Notes: generated by a model from the sequence alone, not told the origin. Shown: positions 1 through 7,462, counted from the stretch's first letter. The stretch: DNA of 64,000 bases from Streptomyces sp. cf386 (GCF_900103585.1 NZ_FNHV01000002.1:145570-209569); one strand, 5' to 3'. Translations and numbers: made by a program.

Positions 1-318
1 CTTGCCCGACCCGGCAGCCCGCGTGCCCTTGCTGTAGAAGAAGACCTGGATGCCGTTGGGCGCGATATGGGTCCAGGCTCCGAATTGCCCGGCCGGGAAG
101 TCCTTCAAGTTGACGAAATTACCGCTGGAATTGAGCTTTCCTGATCCGGCGGCCCGTGTGTCCTTGTTGTAGAAAAAGAGCAGGCCACCGCCGGGCACGA
201 TGTGGGTCCAGTCTCCGAACTGTCCGGCTGGGAAGTCCTTCAGGTTGACGAAATCGCCGCTGCCGTCGAGCTTGCCCGATCCGGCAGCTCGCGTGTCCTT
301 GCTGTAGAAAAAGAGCAT
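1..318 (-). CDS. Partial tandem-repeat protein, possibly a lectin-type beta-propeller
   Basis: The gene runs off the left edge; 106 residues are visible. They are made of near-identical 45-residue (135-nt) units, two complete and part of a third. Each unit carries the motifs FFYxKxTRAAGSGKL, NLKDFPAGQFG and WTHIxP. Repeated Trp- and Phe-rich units of this length are typical of tachylectin- or tectonin-like propellers, where each unit forms one blade and a sugar-binding site; that assignment is inference. The ATG at 318 has a good AGGAGG ribosome site eight bases upstream. No signal peptide is seen, and the protein starts in mid-blade. The two complete units are so alike that recent unit duplication is likely. 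Confidence 0.6.
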   Translation of the reverse strand, partial: MLFFYSKDTRAAGSGKLDGSGDFVNLKDFPAGQFGDWTHIVPGGGLLFFYNKDTRAAGSGKLNSSGNFVNLKDFPAGQFGAWTHIAPNGIQVFFYSKGTRAAGSGK

Positions 319-490
319 GGCGTCGCCTCCTGTTTTCGCTACCGCCTCTTGACCAGTGCCGACGCGAATGCACCGACCAGACTGCCGGCTAGCCGGTCCG
401 GAGCCCTGCAGGCCATCTTGCGGATGAGGAACCTCCATCGCATGCGGGTGGAGCCATGCAGGTGAGAGGCGCGCACAGTGGCGACGCCAG

Positions 491-889
491 GTGCGCCGTG
501 ATGCTTATGCCGCGTTTCTGGACTCCATTGCCCAGTTCAATGAACTGACACGTTCGTACCGCGAGTTGTCCTTGCTCGGCCGGCCCATGCCGACAGGAAC
601 CGCTGACAGGCTCCGAGAACGCATCCGCAGTATCGAGAAGGCGCTGTTCATCGTGGAGTTGGAGGGGCCCGCTGAAGTGGCGGCAGAAGCCGACACCGTC
701 ATGCGCGCGATCGCCGACTGGCAAGCGTCTGTCATCGTCTCGGAACTCCGCGCGGCGCGTGGCGTCCCACCTCGGGACGATGTTCCAGGCAGCGACGCGG
801 TGCACCAGCAGGTCAAGCGCTCCGTGACAGCCTTCAAAGCCGTAGCTCGTGCCGCTCTGGACGCTCCCGGCACCGTCGACCAGGGATGA
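491..889 (+). CDS. Helical protein of unknown function, possibly 5'-truncated
   Basis: This encodes about 132 residues, almost all predicted helix, starting with RRDAYAAFLDS. That kind of segment is familiar from the middle of Streptomyces membrane-anchored helical proteins of unknown role, where it follows a transmembrane anchor and an Arg/Gln-rich linker. Such a linker (AGERRAQWRRQ) is encoded in frame just upstream of the GTG at 491. No start codon exists in that upstream stretch, and a stop lies at 425-427. No convincing ribosome site precedes 491. The gene may therefore have lost its anchor. Function unknown. Confidence 0.55.
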   Translation: MRRDAYAAFLDSIAQFNELTRSYRELSLLGRPMPTGTADRLRERIRSIEKALFIVELEGPAEVAAEADTVMRAIADWQASVIVSELRAARGVPPRDDVPGSDAVHQQVKRSVTAFKAVARAALDAPGTVDQG

Positions 890-944
890 GGCCCGCCCAA
901 TTGATGGCCCCACCCAGGTGATGGCCCGCCCAGGTGACGGTGAT

Positions 945-972
945 GGCCCCGCCCCGCTGAGGGGACGGGGCC
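945..972. terminator. GC hairpin between convergent genes
   Basis: GGCCCCG-CCCC pairs with GGGG-A-CGGGGCC, with one bulge. It lies between the helical protein gene and the convergent HNH nuclease gene and can serve both. Confidence 0.6.
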
Positions 973-978
973 CCAGTT

Positions 979-1656
979 CTACGGAGCGGTCTCGTAGGTC
1001 ACGCTGGTGCCGGGGCACGCCTCCGCGACCTGGGTGAGTGCTTCGAGTTCGGCGGCGTCCGCGGTCAGTCCCCAGCGGAGCTTCGTCGAGATCCACTCCG
1101 AGGTGTACCGGCACGTGACCTCGACGGACGGCGGCAGCCATTCGGCCGGGTCCTGGTCGGACTTGCTGCGGTTCGAGGCCGCGGAGACGGCGACGAGGGA
1201 GGGGGTGACGGCGAGGTCGTTGGCGTACGCCTCACGCCGCTCGGCGGTCCACTGGGACGCTCCGGAGTCCCAGGCCTCGGCCAGCGGCACCATGTGGTCG
1301 ACGTCCAGGGCGGAGGCCGAGGTGAGCCACTTGGCGTCGTAGTACGACCACCAGCGCCCTCCCGAGAGCTTGCAGCCGGGGAGGATCTGGGGCCGTTCGA
1401 CCGCCTCGGCGAGCAGCACCTCCGCCCGGGTGTTGCAGCCGTCGGTGGGGTTCTGGCCTGCGTTCCAGTGCTTGAAGCTCGTGCGCTGGTAGCCGTCCCG
1501 CACCTCTGCGGCGAGCGGCAGGAGCTGGACCGAGGCCGCCATCGGGAGCGTGTGCGGCACGACGGAACGATCCTGCGCATGGGCCGGAGTGGGTGCGGCG
1601 AGGGGCATGAGGAGAAGTGCGGCCGCGATCGCGGCCCGCCTGAGGTTCTTGATCAC
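979..1656 (-). CDS. Secreted HNH-family endonuclease (DUF1524/GmrSD-type)
   Basis: A 225-residue protein with a Sec signal peptide (basic MIKNLRR, hydrophobic stretch to about residue 22, cleavage near AHA-Q at 28). The catalytic region holds DVDHMVPLAEAWDSGA, with Asp120 and His121 of the His-Me nuclease fold, and later the SAASNRSKSDQDPAEW block typical of the DUF1524 family. Family members of this small size are exported, non-specific or nutritional nucleases. Two cysteine pairs (around 74/95 and in the C-terminal third) probably form disulphides. It stands alone. An inverted repeat (GTTCGAG, 8 nt, CTCGAAC; 1685-1706) lies 30 bases upstream of the start. Confidence 0.85.
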   Translation of the reverse strand: MIKNLRRAAIAAALLLMPLAAPTPAHAQDRSVVPHTLPMAASVQLLPLAAEVRDGYQRTSFKHWNAGQNPTDGCNTRAEVLLAEAVERPQILPGCKLSGGRWWSYYDAKWLTSASALDVDHMVPLAEAWDSGASQWTAERREAYANDLAVTPSLVAVSAASNRSKSDQDPAEWLPPSVEVTCRYTSEWISTKLRWGLTADAAELEALTQVAEACPGTSVTYETAP

Positions 1657-1811
1657 GCATCGCAGAATTGACTGCGCGTACCTCGTTCGAGGGTTTCGAC
1701 TCGAACGGATGAGCCATGTGGAGGCGTGAGTTCACCGGACAGGTGTGCCATTGGACGCCCGATGGGGGAATGGTGCGGCCCGCGGGTTGTGCCACAGGTT
1801 GTGCCACAGAT

Positions 1812-1850
1812 GGAGCCCCCTGCCTGCGTTCACCACAGGCAGGGGGCTCC
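1812..1850. terminator. Perfect 15-bp hairpin
   Basis: Arms 1812-1826 and 1836-1850 are exact inverse complements with a 9-nt loop. It lies downstream of the minus-strand carboxymuconolactone decarboxylase-like gene. A 12-nt direct repeat (GTTGTGCCACAG twice, about 1786-1809) abuts it. Confidence 0.75.
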
Positions 1851-1910
1851 ACAGACTTCACGCCGCCGCCCGGCGTCCCCTCCGCCCCGTCAGCCCCACT
1901 CGGCGGAGCC

Positions 1911-2237
1911 CTACGCCCCGCCCCGCATCTCCGCGTCCGCCACCGAGATCGTGATGCCGAGGGCCGTGGCGATGTTGCCGGCCGCCGTCATGACGCGGGC
2001 GGTACCCACGACCGGCGCGATGGCGACCAGGACGTCCTGGACCTGCTCGGCGGTCAGGCCGGCCTGGATGGCGGGGTCGATGTTCGCGACGTAGGAGATC
2101 GGCGGGGCGTCAGACGCGGCGAGGGCGGCGATGCGGGTGAGCATGAACGTCTCCGGGCGCAACCCGCACCGCTCGACCGAGTCGACGGTCATCGCGGCGA
2201 TCGTGTCCAGTACCGGGGTCTCAGATGCTGTGGCCAT
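1911..2237 (-). CDS. Carboxymuconolactone decarboxylase (AhpD-like) family protein
   Basis: A small all-helical protein of 108 residues, starting at ATG 2237 behind AGGAG. The reading frame continues upstream without a stop, but codon use there is not protein-like. The central part (AEQVQDVLVAIAPVVGTARVMTAAG) is the helix signature of the CMD superfamily. The CxxH redox pair of AhpD peroxidases is missing; only one Cys (in SVERCGL) is present. A peroxidase role is therefore unlikely. It more closely resembles the single-domain CMD proteins of unknown substrate common in Streptomyces. Confidence 0.75.
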   Translation of the reverse strand: MATASETPVLDTIAAMTVDSVERCGLRPETFMLTRIAALAASDAPPISYVANIDPAIQAGLTAEQVQDVLVAIAPVVGTARVMTAAGNIATALGITISVADAEMRGGA

Positions 2238-2449
2238 GGCAGGTTGTCTCCTGTCGGTGTCATGAGGGAATTCGACCGGCGCCGACACGCGAGGGCACCT
2301 ACTCGCTCCAGCGCCTACCGCTCGACCGTAAGTCCGTCCGCCGGGGATCGCCTGTCGAGGCTCCCCCGTCACCAGGGGCCGCGTGGGCGCCGGCGTTCGT
2401 ACGGCTGGCAAACTGGCCGCCGTTCATGGGGACTTGGGGCGGGGGCGGG

Positions 2450-2734
2450 ATGAGCGGGCGGTCGCAAGGGTGGCTGGTCGGTGGTTGGCTGGTGCTGGTG
2501 GTCGCTGGCTGGTCGGTGACGGAGTCGATGAACGACGGGATCGAACCGACGTCGGGTCCGCGGCCCAAGCCCTCGTCGTCGAGTTCCCCCGTCGAGTGTG
2601 CGGAGCCGACTCCTACGCCGACGCCGACTCCTCCGCCGATACCGACGCCGCCGGTCGGCGCGGAGGGCTCCGACCTCACCGACCGCCACGTCGAAGTGAC
2701 ACGCGATCTCGTCGTCATAGCGGTCGCCTGCTAG
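2450..2734 (+). CDS. Small membrane-anchored Pro/Thr-rich protein
   Basis: About 94 residues. One N-terminal hydrophobic segment (GWLVGGWLVLVVAGW, residues 6-20) is followed by a low-complexity extracellular-type linker (SSSSS, then PTPTPTPTPP). The C-terminal end (LTDRHVEVTRDLVVIAVAC) could form a strand. No RBS stronger than GGGGCGGG precedes ATG 2450. Small single-span proteins with Pro linkers are frequent in Streptomyces; no function is known to me. Confidence 0.6.
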   Translation: MSGRSQGWLVGGWLVLVVAGWSVTESMNDGIEPTSGPRPKPSSSSSPVECAEPTPTPTPTPPPIPTPPVGAEGSDLTDRHVEVTRDLVVIAVAC

Positions 2735-2778
2735 GCGGCGCCGCTCCCCGCGGCGCCGCCGTACCGCCGCATCGCACC

Positions 2779-3030
2779 TCACACCATCAGCGGCACCGAG
2801 TGAATCTCGTCCGGCGCCCCGGCACCCCCTCGTTCGTGGGCGCGCTTGACCGCATCGGCTGAGGGGCCCTCGCTGAGGCAGTAGACCGTGCCGGACCCGG
2901 GGTCGGCCCAGGCGTGTTCGAAGCGGACTCCCTCTTCCTTCTCGAACGCGGCCGTGGCGTCATGGGCCTGCTGCAGCTGGTCGGCCGTGATGCCCTGCAT
3001 CCCGTGGTGTACATCCATGAAGCGAGTCAT
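2779..3030 (-). CDS. SCO4226-like DUF4242 protein, possible nickel-binding protein
   Basis: An 83-residue ferredoxin-like-fold protein containing FMDVHHGM, FEHAWADPGSGTVYCLSEGP and DEIHSVPL. These correspond to the DUF4242 family, whose S. coelicolor member SCO4226 was described as a nickel-binding protein. Conserved histidines (HH near residue 7) and Cys are the likely metal ligands. ATG 3030 was chosen because AAAGGAGG lies eight bases upstream; a GTG nine bases earlier would overlap that site. The neighbouring small Cys-rich gene and phoU keep the order I recall from S. coelicolor. Confidence 0.85.
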   Translation of the reverse strand: MTRFMDVHHGMQGITADQLQQAHDATAAFEKEEGVRFEHAWADPGSGTVYCLSEGPSADAVKRAHERGGAGAPDEIHSVPLMV

Positions 3031-3133
3031 GCCTCGCACCTCCTTTCCCTTACCGGGGTGCGTTCACCTGCTCTCCCTCCATACTGCGCCCGCCCGGCAC
3101 GGCAAGCGAGGCCCGCCCGGCGGCGCGCACAGC

Positions 3134-3170
3134 GAAGGGCCCCGGCGCTTCCACAGCGCCGGGGCCCTTC
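3134..3170. terminator. Perfect 16-bp hairpin
   Basis: Arms 3134-3149 and 3155-3170 are exact complements with a 5-nt loop. It follows the small Cys-rich gene on the minus strand. Confidence 0.85.
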
Positions 3171-3191
3171 ACCGTCGTACGAGATCGACCC

Positions 3192-3365
3192 TCACCCGCA
3201 CTGGCAAGGATTCCCCGACTGGCATCCGCACCCGCAGCCGGAGCCGCAGCCGCAGGCGCCGAAGAGCGGGAGGCTCCTGATGTCGGCGGGCCGGTCGGTC
3301 GGGCGTTCCCGCGTGGGGTCGGATGTCGTGCCGGGAGTGCCGGGGGTGCTGGGGGATTCGGCCAT
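3192..3365 (-). CDS. 57-residue Cys-rich protein
   Basis: A polar, Pro/Thr-rich N-terminal half ends in a short hydrophobic turn (SLPLFGA). This is followed by a dense cysteine tail, CGCGSGCGCGCQSGNPCQCG, with eight cysteines in 20 residues. The start ATG has a strong GAGGAGG eight bases upstream, so translation is credible. Cys spacing of CxC type suggests metal (zinc, copper or nickel) binding or a bound cluster, as in metallothioneins. Its place between the SCO4226-like protein and phoU makes a metal-related role plausible but unproven. Confidence 0.75.
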   Translation of the reverse strand: MAESPSTPGTPGTTSDPTRERPTDRPADIRSLPLFGACGCGSGCGCGCQSGNPCQCG

Positions 3366-3525
3366 GGTCCCTCCTCGAGGCTGGTGCCTGTGCCCATTCC
3401 ATGCCCGCCCCGCTGGGCGCATCAACGGCGCACAGAGGCTTGCGCACGCCCTGAACGGGCCCCCACAAGCCGGACCGCAGCCGGACCGCAAGCCGGTCCA
3501 CGAGCCCCCGGTCACCCCGGAGCGC

Positions 3526-4227
3526 TTACGCCCCCTCCACCCCCGGAACCGCCTGGATCTCCGGCTTGATGTCGGGCTGGAGCTCATCCGCGTGCTCACC
3601 CGTCACCAGGTACACCACCCGCTTCGCCACGGCCACCGCGTGGTCGGCGTACCGCTCGTAGTAACGGCCGAGCAGCGTCACGTCCACGGCCGTCTCGATG
3701 CCGTGCTTCCAGCGCTCGTCCATCAGGTGCTGGAAGAGGGTGCGGTGCAGGAGGTCCATCGCGTCGTCGTCCTGCTCCAGCTGGAGCGCGAGGTCGACGT
3801 CCTTGGTGACGATCACCTCGGCCGCCTTCGCCATCAGGCGCTGCGCGAGCTGGCCCATCTCCAGGATGGTCGCGTGCAGGTCCTGCGGGATCGCGCGGGA
3901 GGGGTAGCGCAAGCGCGTGAGCTTCGCCACGTGCTGGGCGAGGTCGCCCGAGCGTTCCAGGTCCGCGGACATCCGCAGTGAGGTCACGACTATGCGGAGG
4001 TCCGTCGCGACCGGCTGCTGGCGGGCGAGCAGCGCTATGGCCCGCGCCTCCAGGTCGTGCTGGAGATCGTCGACCTTCTGGTCGGCCTCGATCACGCTTT
4101 CGGCCAGCTTCAGGTCGGAGTCGAGGATCGCCGTCGTGGCGCGCCCGATCGCCGACCCGACCATCCGGGCCATCTCGACCAGGCTGTCGCCGATCGAGTC
4201 AAGTTCCTCGTGGTACGCGTCCCGCAT
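3526..4227 (-). CDS. phoU: Phosphate signalling regulator PhoU
   Basis: 233 residues, all-helical, with the two PhoU repeats. It starts MRDAYHEELDSIGDSLVEMA and carries the metal-binding ExxxD-type motifs (EADQKVDDLQHDLE and ERYADHAVAVA). PhoU links the Pst phosphate transporter to the PhoR kinase and represses the Pho response when phosphate is plentiful. It is divergent from phoR-phoP across a 335-bp control region holding a PHO box, the arrangement known from S. coelicolor. The length is normal for the family. Confidence 0.95.
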   Translation of the reverse strand: MRDAYHEELDSIGDSLVEMARMVGSAIGRATTAILDSDLKLAESVIEADQKVDDLQHDLEARAIALLARQQPVATDLRIVVTSLRMSADLERSGDLAQHVAKLTRLRYPSRAIPQDLHATILEMGQLAQRLMAKAAEVIVTKDVDLALQLEQDDDAMDLLHRTLFQHLMDERWKHGIETAVDVTLLGRYYERYADHAVAVAKRVVYLVTGEHADELQPDIKPEIQAVPGVEGA

Positions 4228-4305
4228 CAGGGTCCCTCTCTTACGTCTGCCTCGTCGAGCTCGTCGAACCGTCGGCTGTCTTCAAACCGGTCAAACCGTC
4301 GAGCA

Positions 4306-4381
4306 GACAGTCTTACGGTCATGACCTCCGACAGTAAGACTGTCGTGATAACGCCAGTCGGACTGTCGTGAAACCGCCAGT
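4306..4381. promoter_or_regulatory. Repeat cluster in the phoU promoter region
   Basis: Two 21-nt direct repeats begin GACTGTCGTGA (4338 and 4361, period 23 nt). An 11-bp inverted repeat (GACAGTCTTAC 4306-4316, GTAAGACTGTC 4334-4344) and a palindrome CGACAGT-AAG-ACTGTCG (4329-4345) overlap them. A second pair, TCAAACCG, lies at about 4282-4297. These lie on the phoU side, well away from the PHO box, and look like an operator for an additional regulator. Confidence 0.55.
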
Positions 4382-4456
4382 GTGATCTCCACGCTAAACC
4401 GCCCCGGCGAACCCGACGCTCCTACGATCCGGCGCCCACGCGTCCGTTTCCGCCAC

Positions 4457-4489
4457 CTCAAATGAACCACCACTGGCTCCAAGGTGAAC
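4457..4489 (-). promoter_or_regulatory. PHO box (PhoP operator) for phoU/phoRP
   Basis: Read on the minus strand, three contiguous 11-nt units are GTTCACCTTGG, AGCCAGTGGTG and GTTCATTTGAG. Units 1 and 3 match the Streptomyces PHO-box direct repeat (GTTCACC-like, 11-nt period). The site lies 73-105 bases upstream of phoR, so the operon is probably autoregulated by PhoP. Confidence 0.75.
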
Positions 4490-4562
4490 TCTGGGCGACG
4501 AGTGTTCGAGGTCGCACTCCGACGACTGTGGCCACTGCCTGCGCCATGCCTAACCTGGGTGC

Positions 4563-5843
4563 ATGGACGTGAACGCGGCGGTCGCCGCAGCGGCAGCGAT
4601 CGCCGGGGTGCTTACCGGTGTCATCGCCATGCTGGCGTTCCGCTGGAGCGAACGCGACCTGAAGCGACCCACCCGAACCTCCCTGCACACCGACCCGGTC
4701 CTGCCGCCCGGCGTGGACACGGTCCTGTCGGTGCTGCGCTCCTCCGCCGTCGTTCTCGACGAGGGGGACGCCGTGGTCAAGGCCAGCTCGGCGGCGTACG
4801 CCCTCGGTCTGGTGCGCGGTGGCAAGCTCTCCGTCGAACCCATGCTCCAGATGGCCCGGGACACCAGGCGGGACGGAGAGATACGGCAGGTAGAGCTGGA
4901 CCTCCCCCGGCGCGGCACCGGACGCGGCGACGCCCTCGCCGTGTCCGCGCGCGTCGCGCCCCTCGGCTCCCGCCTCGTCCTCCTCCTCGTCGAGGACCTC
5001 ACCGAGGCCCGGCGCATAGAGGCGGTGCGACGCGACTTCGTCGCCAATGTGAGCCATGAGCTGAAGACGCCGGTCGGCGCGCTCTCCCTGCTGTCCGAGG
5101 CCGTCATGGACGCCTCCGACGACCCGGAGGCCGTGGAGCGCTTCGCCGGGCGCATGCAGATCGAGGCGACCCGGCTGACCAGCCTGGTGCAGGAGCTCAT
5201 CGACCTCTCCCGGGTGCAGAACGACGACCCGCTGGAGGACGCCGAGCCCGTCCGCGTCGACGAACTCGTCGCCGAGGCCGTGGACCGCTGTCGGCACGCC
5301 GCCGGGACGAAGCAGATCACCATGGCCGCGGGAGGCACCAGCGACGACCTCAGCATCTGGGGCAACCGCGGCCAGCTCGCCGCGGCGCTCGGCAACCTCG
5401 TCGAGAACGCCGTCAACTACTCGCCCGCCCGTACCCGCGTCGGCATCGCCGCCCGCCGGGTCAGCGCTCCGGGCGGAGACCTCATCGAGATCGCCGTGAC
5501 CGACCAGGGCATCGGCATCTCGGACAAGGACAAGGAGCGCATCTTCGAGCGCTTCTACCGCGTGGACCCGGCCCGTTCCCGTGCCACCGGTGGCACCGGC
5601 CTCGGTCTCGCGATCGTCAAGCACGTGGCCGCCTCGCACAGCGGGGAGGTCACGGTGTGGAGCTCCGAGGGACAGGGCTCCACGTTCACCCTCCGGCTGC
5701 CGGAGGCGGGTGCGGCCCGCGACCGCGCACAGCAGCACCCCGATCTCGACGACGAGGCCGGGCACCCCGCATCATCCGATCCCCCCACTTCCCCCGACTC
5801 ACCCGCGTACGAAACGCTTTCCGCCCCGGAGGTCCGCCCGTGA
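4563..5843 (+). CDS. phoR: Phosphate-sensing histidine kinase PhoR (SenX3-like)
   Basis: 426 residues. A single N-terminal membrane segment (about 4-26) is followed by a PAS-like region. The HisKA dimerisation domain carries the phospho-acceptor His165 in FVANVSHELKTPVG. The HATPase domain carries the N box (GNLVENAVNY), DQGIGI, and the GTGLGLAI lid. The C-terminal tail of about 50 residues is Pro/Ser/Asp-rich. The protein phosphorylates PhoP under phosphate limitation. Stop and next start overlap by four bases (GTGA), giving translational coupling with phoP. Confidence 0.95.
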   Translation: MDVNAAVAAAAAIAGVLTGVIAMLAFRWSERDLKRPTRTSLHTDPVLPPGVDTVLSVLRSSAVVLDEGDAVVKASSAAYALGLVRGGKLSVEPMLQMARDTRRDGEIRQVELDLPRRGTGRGDALAVSARVAPLGSRLVLLLVEDLTEARRIEAVRRDFVANVSHELKTPVGALSLLSEAVMDASDDPEAVERFAGRMQIEATRLTSLVQELIDLSRVQNDDPLEDAEPVRVDELVAEAVDRCRHAAGTKQITMAAGGTSDDLSIWGNRGQLAAALGNLVENAVNYSPARTRVGIAARRVSAPGGDLIEIAVTDQGIGISDKDKERIFERFYRVDPARSRATGGTGLGLAIVKHVAASHSGEVTVWSSEGQGSTFTLRLPEAGAARDRAQQHPDLDDEAGHPASSDPPTSPDSPAYETLSAPEVRP

Positions 5844-6520
5844 CCCGAGTGCTCGTCGTCGAGGACGAGGAGTCCTTCTCCGACGCCCTGTCGTACATGC
5901 TCCGCAAGGAGGGCTTCGAGGTCGCCGTCGCGACCACCGGGCCCGACGGACTCGACGAGTTCGAGCGCAACGGCGCCGACCTCGTCCTCCTCGACCTGAT
6001 GCTGCCCGGCCTGCCGGGCACCGAGGTCTGCCGCCAGCTGCGCGGCCGTTCCAACGTCCCAGTGATCATGGTCACCGCCAAGGACAGCGAGATCGACAAG
6101 GTCGTCGGCCTGGAAATAGGAGCCGATGACTACGTCACCAAGCCCTTCTCGTCCCGCGAACTGGTCGCCCGTATCCGGGCCGTCCTGCGCCGCCGCGGCG
6201 AGCCCGAGGAGGTCACCCCGGCCGCGCTGGAGGCCGGTCCCGTCCGTATGGACGTCGACCGTCACGTGGTCACGGTCTCCGGCTCCAAGGTCGACCTCCC
6301 GCTCAAGGAGTTCGACCTGCTGGAGATGCTGCTGCGCAACGCGGGCCGCGTCCTGACCCGCATGCAGCTCATCGACCGCGTCTGGGGCGCCGACTACGTC
6401 GGCGACACCAAGACCCTCGACGTCCACGTCAAGCGCCTGCGCGCCAAGATCGAGCCCGACCCGGGCGCGCCGCGGTACCTGGTGACGGTGCGCGGCCTCG
6501 GCTACAAGTTTGAGCCCTGA
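5840..6520 (+). CDS. phoP: Response regulator PhoP (OmpR family)
   Basis: 226 residues. The receiver domain has VVEDE at the start, the phosphorylated Asp52 in LVLLDLMLPG, the Thr in MVTAKD and the Lys in YVTKPF. A winged-helix DNA-binding domain follows (PLKEFDLLEMLLRNAGRVLTR, then TLDVHVKRLRAKIE). GTG 5840, behind GGAGG, overlaps the phoR stop. An ORF extends farther upstream but only through phoR in another frame. PhoP controls phosphate uptake and represses antibiotic production in Streptomyces. Confidence 0.96.
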   Translation: MTRVLVVEDEESFSDALSYMLRKEGFEVAVATTGPDGLDEFERNGADLVLLDLMLPGLPGTEVCRQLRGRSNVPVIMVTAKDSEIDKVVGLEIGADDYVTKPFSSRELVARIRAVLRRRGEPEEVTPAALEAGPVRMDVDRHVVTVSGSKVDLPLKEFDLLEMLLRNAGRVLTRMQLIDRVWGADYVGDTKTLDVHVKRLRAKIEPDPGAPRYLVTVRGLGYKFEP

Positions 6521-6554
6521 GTCGCCGACCTGCTACGTTAAGTCACCCTCGCCG

Positions 6555-6718
6555 TCGGGTTGGCGGAGAGGCTAAACGCCTGTGGAGCGTTGGTAAGACC
6601 CGGAGAAATCCGGGCACAGTGCGGTGAAGCAGGAAGCCCCTTGAGGGCGGGCCAAAAGTTCGAGCCGTAAAGCTCGGAAACGCCAAGGGCGGGAACCGAT
6701 AACCAAGGTTCCCGCCCT
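6555..6718 (+). ncRNA. Structured intergenic RNA candidate downstream of phoP
   Basis: Between phoP and the convergent lipoprotein gene lie several short hairpins in series: AGGC/GCCT, CCCGGA-GAAA-TCCGGG (about 6598-6613) and CGAGC/GCTCG (6661-6675). A 12-bp terminator-like stem closes the series. The stretch GTGAAGCAGGAAGCCC resembles, from memory, the 3' scaffold end of TnpB guide RNAs, but no tnpB is present. It could equally be an extended phoP 3' UTR. Confidence 0.4.
6686..6718. terminator. 12-bp hairpin between phoP and lipoprotein gene
   Basis: AGGGCGGGAACC (6686-6697) pairs exactly with GGTTCCCGCCCT (6707-6718), loop 9 nt. Convergent genes on both sides can use it. Confidence 0.8.
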
Positions 6719-6736
6719 AGCTGTTTGCGGGGTTGC

Positions 6737-7462
6737 TCAGTGCCCGGCAGTCGTGTGCGAAGCGCTGTCGGACGGGGTCGCCGCGCCGCCGGCGTTCGTG
6801 CCGGCCTCGGTCCCGGTACCGGCCTCGGTGCCTGCCTCGGTGCCGTCCGCCGGCGTCTCGCTCGCGGAGGACGCGTCGGTCGGGGTGCCCCCGGCCGGGG
6901 ACCCGGTCGGCGAGCCGGTCGGGGTGGCCGTCTTGCCCGGCGTCGCCGGGACCTCGGTCGGGCCCCAGTCCTTGAAGTAGTGCTCGGCCGGGACGACGAA
7001 GGCGCGCAGGCTCACGTCACCGGTCTTGCTGAAGGTGAAGGTGATCTTCTGCGCGTTGCCGTCCTGGATCGCCTCACGGCTGCTCGGCAGCACGGCGGCG
7101 GCGTTGTCCTTGCCGCCGATGATGAGTGAGCCGCCGGCCGGGATGGTCAGGCTGCCGCCCTTGGCGGGCTTGAGCTCGGCGGTCTTGTCCGTGCCGTCCA
7201 CCTTGATCGCGTCCAGCGTCTGGGCGGTGCGGCCGGAGTTGAACAGGGTCGCGGAGATCGCGGCCGGACCGGTCGACTCCAGGTCGGGCTGGGTGATCAC
7301 GACGGCGTTCTGGATCTTGATGTCGCCGACCGTGGTCGCCGCGTTGTCCGGCTTGATCTCCAGGGTCTGGCTGTTGTTGCCGGCCGCGCACGCGGAGAGC
7401 GAGGCGATCGAGAACGCGATGGCGGCGGCCGCGAGGGCACCGCGTCGAAGGCTGCTGCTCAC
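6737..7462 (-). CDS. Exported lipoprotein of unknown function
   Basis: About 241 residues from GTG 7462 (AAGGAG upstream). A lipoprotein signal (RRGALAAAAIAFSIASLSAC) ends in lipobox LSAC. The core, about residues 35-170, is an Ig-like beta domain resembling copper-chaperone or DUF461-type folds (DIKIQNAVVITQPD, LTIPAGGSLIIGGKDNAA). The C-terminal 80 residues are Thr/Pro/Ala/Gly-rich with repeated GTEAGT units, probably a cell-wall-spanning spacer. It is a lone gene convergent with phoP. The His/Met-rich metal sites of true PCu(A)C proteins are not evident. Confidence 0.8.
   Translation of the reverse strand: MSSSLRRGALAAAAIAFSIASLSACAAGNNSQTLEIKPDNAATTVGDIKIQNAVVITQPDLESTGPAAISATLFNSGRTAQTLDAIKVDGTDKTAELKPAKGGSLTIPAGGSLIIGGKDNAAAVLPSSREAIQDGNAQKITFTFSKTGDVSLRAFVVPAEHYFKDWGPTEVPATPGKTATPTGSPTGSPAGGTPTDASSASETPADGTEAGTEAGTGTEAGTNAGGAATPSDSASHTTAGH

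Noticed and set aside
4458..5765. 435-residue open frame antisense to phoR
   Set aside because: It mirrors the phoR frame: high third-position GC leaves stops rare on the opposite strand. Its sequence has no domain pattern, and phoR is certain.
6555..6718. Region after phoP as a hammerhead ribozyme
   Set aside because: GAAAC occurs but the CUGANGA core element does not.
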